A stretch of 49,144 nucleotides of DNA, taken from an uncultured Francisella sp. (GTDB taxonomy: Bacteria > Pseudomonadota > Gammaproteobacteria > Burkholderiales > Neisseriaceae). Location of the stretch: contig CALUCM010000010.1 in the NCBI GenBank assembly GCA_943914555.1, positions 1 through 49,144 on the forward strand, given 5' to 3'. The notes beneath the pieces were generated by a model, which saw only the letters and a list, made by a program, of their open reading frames with translations, was not told the DNA's origin and did no database searches. Positions 18,838 to 29,045 of this stretch are shown here, one piece after another. Position numbers and translations under genes: made by a program. Position 1 is the first letter of the stretch; every line of letters begins with the position of its first letter.

Positions 18838-19514
18838 TACCATCTCCGATTTTTTGTCGTATCAAGTAAGGACCGTAGTTCACTTGCAATTGCCTCTCTA
18901 GCCCGAAACAATCTTGATCTTACCGTTCCTATCGGGCAGCCCATTTTTTTGGCTATTTCTTCATAGGACAGCCCGTCCATCTCTTTATAAGTAATAATAA
19001 GCCGCATCTGCTCAGGTAAGCGGTCTAGTGCTTTACCAAGCGCATCAATAATTTCCTTATTCACCAAAAAAGATTCTGGCGTGGCATCATCAGATTCTCG
19101 CTCCATAAAGCTGATGCTATCGTCTTCATCACTTATTTGGCTATCTAACAGCCAATTTTTTCTACTACTCAAATAACTTTTAGCGCAATTCACAGCAATG
19201 CGATAAAGCCAAGTAAAAAAAGTGCTGTCGCCTCTAAAGGTTGGTAGCGCACGATAAGCTTTGATAAAAGCCTCTTGCACTACATCTTGTAACGTGTGCT
19301 CATCTTTGACCAGCTGGAACATTGAAGCACGCAAACGCTTCTGGTGCCTGGCAATTAACAAATTAAAAGCTTTATCCTCACCCTCTTGTGCTCTTTTGAC
19401 CAATTCGCGATCCAGCTCCTGGGCAAAAGACTTTTTTTGATTGCTTTTAGCACCCACTTTAGCCGTTTTAGCAAAAGTGATACTAAGACTCGAAAAATTT
19501 TGTTTAGTTCCCAT
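18837..19514 (-). CDS. rpoE: Envelope-stress sigma factor RpoE (AlgU)
   Basis: A 225-residue ECF sigma factor. Region 2 is seen in DVVQEAFIKAYRALPTFRGD and WLYRIAVNCAKSYL; region 4 in LPEQMRLIITYKEMDGLSYE and GTVRSRLFRAREA. It is about 33 residues longer at the N-terminus than usual RpoE (about 190); the extra part is basic and Ser/Lys-rich. No downstream ATG can replace the start before region 2, but a GTG near residue 20 could. It is translationally coupled to rseA, the standard sigma/anti-sigma pair. Confidence 0.93.
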   Translation of the reverse strand: MGTKQNFSSLSITFAKTAKVGAKSNQKKSFAQELDRELVKRAQEGEDKAFNLLIARHQKRLRASMFQLVKDEHTLQDVVQEAFIKAYRALPTFRGDSTFFTWLYRIAVNCAKSYLSSRKNWLLDSQISDEDDSISFMERESDDATPESFLVNKEIIDALGKALDRLPEQMRLIITYKEMDGLSYEEIAKKMGCPIGTVRSRLFRAREAIASELRSLLDTTKNRRW

Positions 19515-19520
19515 TATTAA

Positions 19521-20837
19521 CTAATCATTAATCAAATAAGGTTGTAAGGCCTCTATTGATGGTAATAAACCATTATCATGCTCATAGCGAGAATCGATTT
19601 TAACACCAATCACCGCCACACATTCTTGCTGGTGATTACTGATCACTGGCCATGTATGACGCACAAACGAGGGAATTTTTCTTTTCTTAAGAAGTCCAAA
19701 AGCTGATTGCAAGCCAATTTGAGTTTGTACACAGTCTTCTTGCCTAATGGGTCGTACCTGCCAATGTTGACTGTCTCGTATAAAATCTGCTGACAAACCT
19801 TTTTTTCCTGGGGTAAAAGACACATCCGCATATGTGAAATATTTTTCATCTGTCTTGCCCCACAGCACTTTCCCTTGTGACCAAAACCACAGTCTACCAG
19901 CGCTAACATAGATTGTACCATCCGGAATGGACCATGCATAAAAGCCCTTTTTATGCGTTTGTAGCCAGTGACAAAAACTTTCTAGACTTTTCTGACGAGG
20001 TGCTTTTAAATGGCGTTTTTTAAGAAAATATAAGACAGTTTCTTGCACTCTCCAAATAGATAGTTTCTTTAACTCCTTAACAATAAGTGTATCCTGATAA
20101 ACACAACGTTGGTAATCTTCACTGACCACATCATCAATCAGCTGATTGCTCGCTTGTAAGCTCACAATATTTTGCATAATGCGCTCATCACAACAAGGGA
20201 TTTTCTCTCGTAATATAGGTAATAAAGTGTGGCGTAGCCAATTTCTTGTATAACGCGTATCAAAATTAGAATCATCAACTACCTCATACAAATGACGTTC
20301 TTGCAGATAAGCTTGAAGAACCTTTCTGCGATAAGGTAGTAGAGGGCGCCATAAGCGCTGCTTTGCTGTTAACTCTCGTACGGTTGGCATGCCGATTAAG
20401 GCCTTTCTCCCTCCTCCACGCAATAAACCTAAAAAAAAAGTTTCAATCTGATCATCCTGATGATGTGCAAGAGCAATTACCTTGGCACTAGTTTTTTCAA
20501 ATGCAGCATATCTTTCTTGCCTTGCAGCAGCCTCAAGTCCTAGAGAGTTATTTTCATCGACATACGCATGTTTGATTATTAAATCAATTCCATATTGCTT
20601 ACACTGCTGTTGGCAAAAATCTGCCCATTGATCAGCATCAGCATGCAAATGATGGTGCACATGTATTGCACTTAAAGAGAAAGAATATAGTTCACGCAGT
20701 CGTACCAAAAGATCAAGCAAACACAGAGAATCTGCGCCACCACTAAAGCCAACTGCAATCGAATCAGGTGGGTCATCAAATGTTAAAAAAGACTGTTCTA
20801 CTGCAGAAAATAAGTTATTTTCCCGAAAATTTACCAT
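19521..20837 (-). CDS. tilS: tRNA(Ile)-lysidine synthase
   Basis: An N-type PP-loop ATPase; SGGADS near residue 32 is the PP-loop. It changes C34 of tRNA-Ile(CAU) to lysidine so that it reads AUA. LAHHQDDQIETFFLGLLRGGG is the second catalytic block, and a C-terminal TilS substrate-binding domain follows. I start at the ATG at 20837 (MVNFRENN); a longer form from 20864 would overlap accA by 50 bases. About 438 residues, near the 432 of E. coli. accA-tilS is a conserved gene order in this class. Confidence 0.93.
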   Translation of the reverse strand: MVNFRENNLFSAVEQSFLTFDDPPDSIAVGFSGGADSLCLLDLLVRLRELYSFSLSAIHVHHHLHADADQWADFCQQQCKQYGIDLIIKHAYVDENNSLGLEAAARQERYAAFEKTSAKVIALAHHQDDQIETFFLGLLRGGGRKALIGMPTVRELTAKQRLWRPLLPYRRKVLQAYLQERHLYEVVDDSNFDTRYTRNWLRHTLLPILREKIPCCDERIMQNIVSLQASNQLIDDVVSEDYQRCVYQDTLIVKELKKLSIWRVQETVLYFLKKRHLKAPRQKSLESFCHWLQTHKKGFYAWSIPDGTIYVSAGRLWFWSQGKVLWGKTDEKYFTYADVSFTPGKKGLSADFIRDSQHWQVRPIRQEDCVQTQIGLQSAFGLLKKRKIPSFVRHTWPVISNHQQECVAVIGVKIDSRYEHDNGLLPSIEALQPYLIND

Positions 20838-21774
20838 ATGCCAACAGCTTATGCATGCGCTCACTAAGCAGTTCTTTTACAGACTGCTGCTGTAACTGGG
20901 TTAATTGTTTGCTCAAAGCACCTGATACATACTGGCAAGCAGCGACAACATCACGATGTGCTCCACCTAAAGGTTCAGGAATTATTTCATCAATTAAGCC
21001 TAACTTTTTTAGCCGATCTGAAGTGATACCTAAAGCCTCTGCTGCTTCCGCCGCTTTTTCCGCTGTTTTCCATAAAATAGAGGCACATCCTTCCGGGGAG
21101 ATTACCGAAAAAGTAGCATATTCCAACATATTAATGCGATCCCCCACCCCAATTGCTAAGGCTCCTCCCGATCCGCCCTCACCAATTACTGTACAAATAA
21201 CTGGCACTTTTAACTGAGCTAATGTATATAAATTATGACCAATCGCCTCTGACTGCCCTCTCTCCTCAGCGCCAACGCCAGGATATGCTCCGGGAGTATC
21301 AACAAAAGTGATCAAAGGAATCGAGAATTTTTCTGCCAATTTCATCAGACGCAAGGCCTTACGATTACCTTCTGGACGTACCATACCAAAGTTACGATAA
21401 ATTTTTTCTTTAGTATCTCGACCTTTTTGATGTCCCAAAACCATCACAGACTGCTCGCCAAGTCTTGCTAATCCGCCCACGATAGCAGGATCATCAGCAA
21501 ACGCTCTATCACCATGTAATTCCTGAAAGTCTGTAAAAATCCCGTTGATAAAGTCCAACGCATAGGGACGCTGTGGATGACGAGATACCTGCCAGATTTC
21601 TACTGGCGTTAAACCAACATAAATCTTTTTTGTTACTTCATCAACCTTTTTCTGTAAGCGCGCAATTTCTTCAGAAATATCAATGACTGGCTCATCCTGC
21701 ACTTGTCGCAATTCTTCAATCTGATTAACTAAAGCAGCAATTGGCTGCTCAAAATTTAGAAAAACCCTTTTCAT
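20815..21774 (-). CDS. accA: Acetyl-CoA carboxylase carboxyltransferase, alpha subunit
   Basis: A 319-residue subunit, identical in length to E. coli AccA. It starts with the coiled FLNFEQPIAALVNQIEEL segment and contains GHQKGRDTKEK and the carboxybiotin/CoA site GEGGSGGALAIGVGDR. With AccD it transfers CO2 from biotin to acetyl-CoA, the committed step of fatty acid synthesis. Overlaps the start of tilS. Confidence 0.97.
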   Translation of the reverse strand: MKRVFLNFEQPIAALVNQIEELRQVQDEPVIDISEEIARLQKKVDEVTKKIYVGLTPVEIWQVSRHPQRPYALDFINGIFTDFQELHGDRAFADDPAIVGGLARLGEQSVMVLGHQKGRDTKEKIYRNFGMVRPEGNRKALRLMKLAEKFSIPLITFVDTPGAYPGVGAEERGQSEAIGHNLYTLAQLKVPVICTVIGEGGSGGALAIGVGDRINMLEYATFSVISPEGCASILWKTAEKAAEAAEALGITSDRLKKLGLIDEIIPEPLGGAHRDVVAACQYVSGALSKQLTQLQQQSVKELLSERMHKLLAYGKFSGK

Positions 21775-21802
21775 TAATAATCATCTCTCGCCATTGACAG
21801 GA

Positions 21803-23248
21803 TTAGATTCCTGATAATATCGTTGTTTTGATTTCTAGATACGCATCCAATCCATGATTAGACCCTTCGCGACCTTCACCTGAATATTTCATTCCACCAA
21901 AAGGCACCGAGGCATAAGAGATACTTCCAGTATTCCCTCCCACCATACCGAATTGCAACTCACGCGATACTCGCAACATTCGTGCCAAATCTTTTGAATA
22001 ACAATAAGCCGCTAACCCCGCCGTTGTTTGATTGGCAAGATCTAAGGCTTCTTCTTCCGTTTCAAAAGTAATCAATGATAAAACTGGGCCAAAAATCTCT
22101 TGCTTAAAAAGCATCATGTTAGAGGTTACTTCGGTGATAATAGTCGGTTCATAAAAACAAGCGCCTAAAGAAGAAACTTTCCCTCCCATGACCAAAGTAG
22201 CACCATCGTTAACCGCTGTCTGCACTAAGGCATCCACCTTCTTCACCGTCCCTTCATTAATAAGCGGCCCTAATTCAATATCCTGTTGATACGGATCTCC
22301 CATACGCAATTCTGCGACTTTTTGCTTCAATAACTCCAACAATTGTGGATAAATTTTCTTTTGCACCAACACTCGATTAACGGCCACACAAGTTTGCCCA
22401 CTATTTCTAAATTTGGCATGCATTAAGCCTTTGCACGCTTCTTCCAAATCTGCATCATCAAATACAATAAAGGGGGCGTTGCCACCTAATTCCATTGCTG
22501 TGTGTTTGTGCGTTGCAACACACTGACGCTTTAATTCCTCTCCCACTTTGGTAGAACCAGTAAACGAAACTTGACGCACCAAAGGGTGCGATGTCAACAC
22601 CTTGGCAATCTTACCAGATTCACCAGTAACAATGTTCATCACCCCTTTAGGAAAACCAACCATCATTGCAAGTTCAGCCAAAGCTAAGGCAGAGAAAGGG
22701 GCTTCGCCAGAAGGCTTGACGACCACAGTGCAACCAGCAGCCAAAGCAGGGGCTATTTTCCTGGTCAACATGGCATTAGGAAAGTTCCATGGAGTAATTA
22801 AAGCGCAGACTCCTACTGGTTCTCGGGTAACAAAAATACGACTATTTTTATCACTGGGAATAATTTCACCATTACGATGTTCAATTAATTGACAAAACCA
22901 CTCAATAAAGGAAGCACCATATCTAACCTCAGCTACTGCTTCCTCTAATGGTTTACCAGTTTCATCACTAATAATTTGGGCAAGGTCTAATTCATTTTTA
23001 AGAACCAAACGATACCATTTATGCATCAATTGAACTTTATCTTTTGCTGGTATATTTTTCCATAAAGAAAGCGCGGTATGCGCAGCTTGTATCGCTTCTT
23101 CGACTTGCTCTGCAGATATACTTGGCACCGTTTCAATTATTTCTCCATTGGCAGGATTGAATACAGCGTGTCGTTGGCTGCCATTGCCAACCCAATGTCC
23201 ATTAATTAAGCATAAATTTTTTAAAAGTAACTGGTTGTTTAATTGCAT
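21803..23248 (-). CDS. gabD: Succinate-semialdehyde dehydrogenase [NAD(P)+]
   Basis: A 481-residue aldehyde dehydrogenase. Signatures: TPWNFPNAM (cofactor binding), SFTGSTKVGEEL, the catalytic Glu in MELGGNAPFIVFDDADLE and the nucleophile Cys in NSGQTCVAVNR. The length and these motifs fit the GabD branch, which oxidises succinate semialdehyde to succinate. No gabT is adjacent, so it may serve another semialdehyde source. It ends 28 bases before accA and may be read in the same direction from its own promoter. Confidence 0.88.
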   Translation of the reverse strand: MQLNNQLLLKNLCLINGHWVGNGSQRHAVFNPANGEIIETVPSISAEQVEEAIQAAHTALSLWKNIPAKDKVQLMHKWYRLVLKNELDLAQIISDETGKPLEEAVAEVRYGASFIEWFCQLIEHRNGEIIPSDKNSRIFVTREPVGVCALITPWNFPNAMLTRKIAPALAAGCTVVVKPSGEAPFSALALAELAMMVGFPKGVMNIVTGESGKIAKVLTSHPLVRQVSFTGSTKVGEELKRQCVATHKHTAMELGGNAPFIVFDDADLEEACKGLMHAKFRNSGQTCVAVNRVLVQKKIYPQLLELLKQKVAELRMGDPYQQDIELGPLINEGTVKKVDALVQTAVNDGATLVMGGKVSSLGACFYEPTIITEVTSNMMLFKQEIFGPVLSLITFETEEEALDLANQTTAGLAAYCYSKDLARMLRVSRELQFGMVGGNTGSISYASVPFGGMKYSGEGREGSNHGLDAYLEIKTTILSGI

Positions 23249-23602
23249 AACGCCCTTAAGTGTGATGTATTACTATATTGAGAGAAGTAGTGCTTGCTTA
23301 ATGATATTCCAATATACCTTTTTCTTGAAGCAAATTATCTTCTCATTGTAGAATGCTATTTTCTATAGTCAAAACGGTTACGGTATTGGCACCTATGTTT
23401 ATTCTACAACAAAAAGAAGCAAAATAGCGTCTTAGCAACGATGAGATGAGCTATAACAACAGTAAAAAACCATAAGAAAAAGCTGGTATCTAAAATTATG
23501 TTAGTTTTATTGACGCAGTAGGTTGAAGAAGCGCTTTTCACTTTACAATATTAAATCTTCGGTTAAGAAACTGATTTTTAATGTTCTTTCTGGGTAAACA
23601 CT
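23249..23602. other. Intergenic, 354 bases, divergent promoters for gabD and copA
   Basis: AT-rich spacer between divergent genes. No RNA gene found. TTGAAG with TACAAT 15 bases on (about 23523-23549) is a poor promoter candidate for copA. I see no clear CueR-type palindrome, so copper control of copA is not supported by the sequence. Confidence 0.35.
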
Positions 23603-25750
23603 ATGAATAAAAGTCAGCAAATTCTACATTTGCAAATAAAGGGCATGCATTGTCAAAATTGCGCATCTCGCATTGAGCAAGTTCTACAGAATGAATCAGC
23701 CATTACACAAGCTAATGTGAACTTTGCAAGTGAAGAAGTGCGAGTACATTATTTTCCTCAAGAAATTGATCCAAATACGATTATTGCATTAATTGAACAA
23801 GCAGGGTTTAAAGTCAGTGAACAACAAAATAGCTGGGAGCAAGAACAGCAAGCTGTCTTCCCTTGGAACTTATGCGGCTTGTGGTTGATTGCCTTTATTT
23901 TTTTCATCCACATGTGCAGTACGTGGTTATCTATCGATTTTTTTATCTTTCCCTTAGCAGCCCAATTTTATCTCTCATCCATCGCCCAACTACTAGTCAT
24001 ACCACTATATAAAAGCGCATGGGCCTCCATCAAAAGTGGGCTAGCCAATATGGATGTGTTGATTACCCTAGGCAGCACAAGTATTTGGTTGCTATCTTCT
24101 CTACTTTATTTTTTTTGGCACGGCCCCTTTTATTTTGAAGCCAATGTGATGTTATTGGCCTTTATTGGCTTAGGCAAATATCTGGAAACTCAAGCCAAAC
24201 ATAAAAGTTTAAGCAATATTCAAAATTTAGTGGAACTTCTTCCTTCTGAAGTTAAGACTTATAGAAATGGTAAATGGCAATTATTAAAACGTCAGTCCAT
24301 TAAAGTAGGAGATTTGGTGCAATGCACAGTGGGTGAAAAGATACCAGCAGACGCTACGGTGATATCTGGGGAAGCCTGGCTTGATCAAAGCCATTTAACA
24401 GGTGAATCTTTGCCCATAGTAAAGAAAATACAAGACCAAGTGTTAGCAGGTGCTATGGTAACTCAAGGGAGCATTCAGATACGTATTAAGGCTATAGGCA
24501 AAGAAACATTGCTGGGAGATATGATCGAAGCCTTACGCGAGGCACAAGCAAGTAAAGCACCGATTGCAAACCTTGCTGATCACTTGGCACAAATTTTTGT
24601 ACCAATGATTATCGTGCTTAGTTTAGGTACCTTTTTGGTTAACTATTTTTATCTTCATTCTTTCGCAGAAGCCTTACTGCGCTGCACTGCTGTATTAGTG
24701 ATCTCTTGCCCTTGCGCTTTGGGGCTTGCCACACCAGCAGCAATCATGGTGGCCTTGGGTTTTGCTAGCCGTCATGGCATCTGGTTTAAAAATGCACAGT
24801 CACTTGAAAAAGCCGCACGGATTCGTGCTGTTGCTTTTGATAAAACAGGTACCTTAACACAGGGTCAGCCACAATTAATTGATCTCTGGGTCTCTCCAAA
24901 AAGTAGCATTGATGATAAAACACTATTATCTATCGCTGTCTCTCTTGAAACACATAGCAATCATCCACTAGCCAGAGGATTATTAAAACAGGTTTTACCT
25001 GAAACATTACTACCAGTTACTCATATCCGTAATGTTCTAGGTGAAGGCATAGAAGGAGAAATTAAAGATATTGGTACCGTGAGAATAGGCAAACCAACAT
25101 TTACACACGCCCATCTTCCTGAAGATTTACCCACTTCCTGGCAAAATGCTACAGTGATGAGTATCACCATCAACGAACAAACTGCTGGCGCTTTGGCCAT
25201 GGCAGATATCGTATTACCAAGTGCGCAATCTACCATTTCTTATCTAAAACGGTTACATATTACCCCCTATGTATTAAGTGGTGATCATGTTCGTATAGTT
25301 AATCAGATTAGTCATAAAGTAGGTATTGATTCTGAACACAGTTTTGCCGATCAACTGCCTCGTGATAAAGTTAAGGTAATCAAACATCTTGTTGCCAAGC
25401 ATCATCAAGTAGCCATGGTGGGGGACGGGGTAAATGATGCGCCCGCCTTAGCTCAAGCGGACTTGGGCATTGCCATGGGCAGCGGTTCAGATGTTGCCAA
25501 TCAAACAGCAGATGTGGTACTGCTCAATCATTCACTAACGGCAGTTGTTGATACATTTTTAATTGGCAAAGCCACTGTAAAAAATATTAAACAAAATCTA
25601 TTTTTTGCATTTGTCTATAATATCACTGCTATTCCTTTGGCTGCATGTGGTTTTTTTAATCCAGCAATCGCTGGGTTGGCAATGGCTATAAGTTCTATTT
25701 CTGTAATTATGAATGCTTTACGTTTAAATCGCACTGCACTTAGCCCTTAG
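23603..25750 (+). CDS. copA: Copper-translocating P1B-type ATPase
   Basis: A 715-residue inner-membrane pump. One N-terminal heavy-metal domain (GMHCQNC near residue 14) is followed by membrane helices, the actuator TGES (HLTGESLPI), the transmembrane metal site SCPCALGLATPAA, the phosphorylation site DKTGTLTQG, the HP motif in SNHPLARG and GDGVNDAPALAQADLGIAMG. CPC plus downstream Asn and MxxSS (MAISSISV) in the last helices indicate Cu+ export. Single-gene unit; no copper chaperone or regulator lies beside it. Confidence 0.94.
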   Translation: MNKSQQILHLQIKGMHCQNCASRIEQVLQNESAITQANVNFASEEVRVHYFPQEIDPNTIIALIEQAGFKVSEQQNSWEQEQQAVFPWNLCGLWLIAFIFFIHMCSTWLSIDFFIFPLAAQFYLSSIAQLLVIPLYKSAWASIKSGLANMDVLITLGSTSIWLLSSLLYFFWHGPFYFEANVMLLAFIGLGKYLETQAKHKSLSNIQNLVELLPSEVKTYRNGKWQLLKRQSIKVGDLVQCTVGEKIPADATVISGEAWLDQSHLTGESLPIVKKIQDQVLAGAMVTQGSIQIRIKAIGKETLLGDMIEALREAQASKAPIANLADHLAQIFVPMIIVLSLGTFLVNYFYLHSFAEALLRCTAVLVISCPCALGLATPAAIMVALGFASRHGIWFKNAQSLEKAARIRAVAFDKTGTLTQGQPQLIDLWVSPKSSIDDKTLLSIAVSLETHSNHPLARGLLKQVLPETLLPVTHIRNVLGEGIEGEIKDIGTVRIGKPTFTHAHLPEDLPTSWQNATVMSITINEQTAGALAMADIVLPSAQSTISYLKRLHITPYVLSGDHVRIVNQISHKVGIDSEHSFADQLPRDKVKVIKHLVAKHHQVAMVGDGVNDAPALAQADLGIAMGSGSDVANQTADVVLLNHSLTAVVDTFLIGKATVKNIKQNLFFAFVYNITAIPLAACGFFNPAIAGLAMAISSISVIMNALRLNRTALSP

Positions 25751-25824
25751 CATTAAGCAATTCATTGATAAAGAGTTTACAAAAATAGTATAAAATTACA
25801 GCTATTTAGCAGACTACCTTAGTG

Positions 25825-26460
25825 ATGAGAAAGCCATTAAAAAATTGGATAGTCCGCCATAGTTCAAGCGGGGTTGTTGATTATGCAAAAGCTAACAGGC
25901 ATTCTTTTCCTATATTACGCACCAAACGTTTGCTATTGCGTCAGTTAACTTATGCTGATGCAGCAGATTTACTGGCCTATTTTTCCCATAAAGAAGTAAC
26001 GAAACATTATGATTTAGCGCAACTTAATAGCCTACAGGATGCTGAGTGTCTGATTCATTATTGGAATAATGCATACAGACAGCACAGTACCATCCGCTGG
26101 GGCATCATCTCGAAAAACCACGGCAAAGTTATCGGCACCTGCGGGTTACATAATCTCTGTTTGGAACACCGTCGTGGAGAAATTGGCTATGATCTACATC
26201 CTCATTTTTGGCAGCAAGGATATATGACTGAAGCCTTAATTGCAGTGCAAGAATATGCTTTTAAAAAACTCAAACTTCATCGACTAGAAGCCTTTACTCT
26301 TTCAGAAAACATTGCTTCACGCGCTTTGCTGCTCAAAACAGGTCTACACTATGAAGGATTACTACGCGACTATTTTTGGAATAAAGGTAGCTACAAAAAC
26401 GCTGAGATTTTTTCTATTCTATTGGAAGACTGGAAAGATAATAAAAAGCGTATGCACTAA
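25825..26460 (+). CDS. GNAT family N-acetyltransferase, RimJ/RimL type
   Basis: About 211 residues from the ATG at 25825; a GTG three bases earlier is the alternative. The core begins LRTKRLLLRQLTYADAADLL, as in the RimJ/RimL branch, with GEIGYDLHPHFWQQGYMTEA (acetyl-CoA-binding motif A) and RLEAFTLSENIASRALLLK near the end. These enzymes acetylate protein N-termini or small amines with acetyl-CoA. The exact substrate cannot be read from the sequence. There is an extra 25-residue basic N-terminus before the domain. Confidence 0.82.
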   Translation: MRKPLKNWIVRHSSSGVVDYAKANRHSFPILRTKRLLLRQLTYADAADLLAYFSHKEVTKHYDLAQLNSLQDAECLIHYWNNAYRQHSTIRWGIISKNHGKVIGTCGLHNLCLEHRRGEIGYDLHPHFWQQGYMTEALIAVQEYAFKKLKLHRLEAFTLSENIASRALLLKTGLHYEGLLRDYFWNKGSYKNAEIFSILLEDWKDNKKRMH

Positions 26461-26531
26461 TCAAGGCAAGAAAAGTATGCAACACCGAATCTGTCCTGCT
26501 CAAGGTTAGATTGCTAATTTTATTGCTGCTG

Positions 26532-28517
26532 TTAAGACAGCAAATCAACCACTTCTTGTACAATTTTATCAGCAGTAATTTCATAAATTTGAAACAGCTG
26601 CTCTGCCGGAGCTGACGCTCCAAAATGATCAATACCAACAATGCGACCTTGACAACCGACATAGCGGTACCAGTCATGTGTACTAGCTGCTTCTACTGCC
26701 ACTCGAGGCAAAGCAGTTGGCAATACACTTTCCTGATAGGCTAAAGACTGTGTATCAAAAACCGATGAAGAAGGCATTGATACTACATTTACTTGGATAC
26801 CCTTACTTAACAACATCTTTTGTGCTTGCATCGCCAACTGCACCTCAGAGCCAGTAGCCATAATCACTGCTTGAGGTTGATCCGCTTGTGAAAGGACATA
26901 GGCTCCCTTTTTAATTGCCTCTAACTGATCTTGGTTACGCTGCATAAAGGTTGTATTTTGTCGTGTGAATACCAAAACAGTTGGTTTATCAATTGATTCA
27001 ACCGCCGCGATCCAAGCAGCAAAAGATTCTACTGCATCACAAGGTCGCCACAAATTGAGATCTGGAATTAGTCTTAAACTAGCCAAATGTTCAATCGGCT
27101 GATGGGTTGGACCATCTTCTCCCACACCAATAGAATCATGGGTAAAAATAAAGATCACACCAATTTTCATTAATGCTGCCATGCGGATGGCATTTCTTGC
27201 ATAGTCGCTAAATACTAAGAAAGTTGCACCCAAAGGTCGCCAACCTCCATGCAAAAATATCCCATTCATCATCGCTGACATACCAAATTCACGAACACCA
27301 TAATGGATATAATTGCCCCACTTTTCAGCAGTCACGGAATGCGCTTGTGGGCTATTTGTTAAGTTCGATGGGGTTAAATCTGCTGAACCTCCTAATAGTT
27401 CAGGTAACTCTGTATAAAGGTATTCAATACTATATTGACTTGCTTTGCGTGTGGCTAAATTGTGAGGCTGGAAATTGATTTCTTGTAACTTAACACCAAC
27501 GTGAGCCGCAAACTCATCAGGCAATCGATGCTGTAAACGACGCAATAGTTCTGCCGCTTGCTTAGGATAATTTTTCTGATAATCGACAAAAAGCTTTTGC
27601 CAACGATCTTCAAGCGCTTCTCCTCTGGCTGTTGCATCCCATTTTGCATATATCTCATCAGAAATTACAAAAGGCGGCTCACCCCAAGACAAAGCAGTTC
27701 GCATATTAGCGATTTCTTGCTCACTCAAAGGAGCTCCGTGCAATAGTGCACTACCTTCATTAACTCCCGCACCTTTACCAATGACTGTCTGACAACAAAT
27801 GAGTGTTGGTTGGGTTTGATTTTGTTTAGCCTGCTCAATAGCCTGATCAATGGCTTGCATATCATGCCCATCAACCTGGGGAATTACTTGCCAACCATAA
27901 GCACGAAATCGAGCGGGGACATCTTCGTCAAACCAACCTTTGGTATCACCATCGATGGAAATATGGTTGTCATCGTATAGCACAATTAACTTGCCCAATT
28001 TTAGCGTACCAGACAAAGAGCACACTTCATGAGAAATGCCTTCCATAAGACACCCATCTCCCACAAAAACATAGGTGTAATGATCAATAATAGGGAAGTT
28101 TGCCATGTTAAATTCTTGGCTAAGTAATTTCTCAGCTAGTGCCATACCAACAGCATTGGCAAGTCCTTGCCCCAATGGACCTGTGGTTGTTTCCACACCT
28201 GGAGTATGTCCAAACTCAGGGTGACCTGGTGTTTTACTCTGATATTGGCGAAATTTCTTTAAATCTTCAATGCTTAAGTCATATCCGGTCAAATGTAGCA
28301 AGCTATAGAGCAAGGCCGAAGCGTGGCCGTTGGATAAAACAAAGCGATCTCGATTAACAAAATGCGGATTACGTGGATTATGCTTGAGATGCCTATTCCA
28401 TAAAACAGTAGCCATTTCTGCCATACCCAGAGGTGCTCCAGGATGTCCAGAATTGGCTTGACGTATCATATCAACAGATAGAAAGCGAAGTGCATTGGCA
28501 AGAGAAAGCTCGTACAT
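26532..28517 (-). CDS. tkt: Transketolase
   Basis: About 661 residues when started at the ATG at 28517 (MYELSLANALRFLSVDMIRQ), which matches the usual N-terminus; a start at 28574 would add 19 unrelated residues. ThDP-binding GDGCLMEGISHEV and the pyrimidine-domain DSIGVGEDGPTHQPIEHLAS are present. It moves two-carbon ketol units in the pentose phosphate pathway. It converges on the acetyltransferase gene with 71 bases between. No gapA or pgk follows, unlike many relatives. Confidence 0.95.
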   Translation of the reverse strand: MYELSLANALRFLSVDMIRQANSGHPGAPLGMAEMATVLWNRHLKHNPRNPHFVNRDRFVLSNGHASALLYSLLHLTGYDLSIEDLKKFRQYQSKTPGHPEFGHTPGVETTTGPLGQGLANAVGMALAEKLLSQEFNMANFPIIDHYTYVFVGDGCLMEGISHEVCSLSGTLKLGKLIVLYDDNHISIDGDTKGWFDEDVPARFRAYGWQVIPQVDGHDMQAIDQAIEQAKQNQTQPTLICCQTVIGKGAGVNEGSALLHGAPLSEQEIANMRTALSWGEPPFVISDEIYAKWDATARGEALEDRWQKLFVDYQKNYPKQAAELLRRLQHRLPDEFAAHVGVKLQEINFQPHNLATRKASQYSIEYLYTELPELLGGSADLTPSNLTNSPQAHSVTAEKWGNYIHYGVREFGMSAMMNGIFLHGGWRPLGATFLVFSDYARNAIRMAALMKIGVIFIFTHDSIGVGEDGPTHQPIEHLASLRLIPDLNLWRPCDAVESFAAWIAAVESIDKPTVLVFTRQNTTFMQRNQDQLEAIKKGAYVLSQADQPQAVIMATGSEVQLAMQAQKMLLSKGIQVNVVSMPSSSVFDTQSLAYQESVLPTALPRVAVEAASTHDWYRYVGCQGRIVGIDHFGASAPAEQLFQIYEITADKIVQEVVDLLS

Positions 28518-28622
28518 GATTTTTATTAAAGATAAAAGTGGCCTATTGGGTGATGATGGTAAAACTGATTGCATGAAAAAACAAGGGGAGAATAATTTTA
28601 TTCACCGATAAGCAAGATTAAG

Positions 28623-29042
28623 TTAAGGTAAACTATCCTCATGTTTGGTGACAAAACCCACTTTTTTTACCCCTGCTTCTTGCGCAATACCCAGCGCTTT
28701 AGCCACATATTTATAATCGACTTCTTCATCAGCTGAGATAGCCAATACCGGATCTTCCTTATTTTTTATTTTGTCCTGTACCACAGAAGCAAATTTATCT
28801 GTAGAAACAAGCTGCCTAGCAATAAAATAATTTCCTTGCTTATCAATTGTTAGACGCAAAAAATTGTCATCAGCAGTTGGTGGTTGATGAAGATTGACGC
28901 TTGGCAACTGTATGGCAATCGTATAAGTCAATATTGGCATCGCGATCATAAAAGTGATCATTAACACCAGCATAATGTCTACTAGAGGAGTCACATTGAT
29001 TTCAGCAATTGGACTGCTGTCTTCTTCCGATGGAATCCACAT
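28623..29042 (-). CDS. exbD: Biopolymer transport protein ExbD
   Basis: A 139-residue ExbD/TolR protein. It has a short cytosolic N-terminus (ending IAEINVTPLVDIMLVL, with the conserved membrane Asp), one transmembrane helix and a periplasmic domain of the usual fold. With ExbB it uses the proton gradient to energise outer-membrane transport. It lies three bases after exbB. No tonB gene is adjacent, so the partner is encoded elsewhere, or the pair serves a Tol-like role. Confidence 0.92.
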   Translation of the reverse strand: MWIPSEEDSSPIAEINVTPLVDIMLVLMITFMIAMPILTYTIAIQLPSVNLHQPPTADDNFLRLTIDKQGNYFIARQLVSTDKFASVVQDKIKNKEDPVLAISADEEVDYKYVAKALGIAQEAGVKKVGFVTKHEDSLP

Positions 29043-29045
29043 CGA

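Noticed and set aside
23249..23602. CueR-type copper operator upstream of copA
   Set aside because: No matching palindrome was found with the spacing seen in MerR-family promoters.
28518..28574. Longer transketolase start at 28574
   Set aside because: The 19 extra residues do not resemble transketolases, which start near MYELSLANALRFLS.
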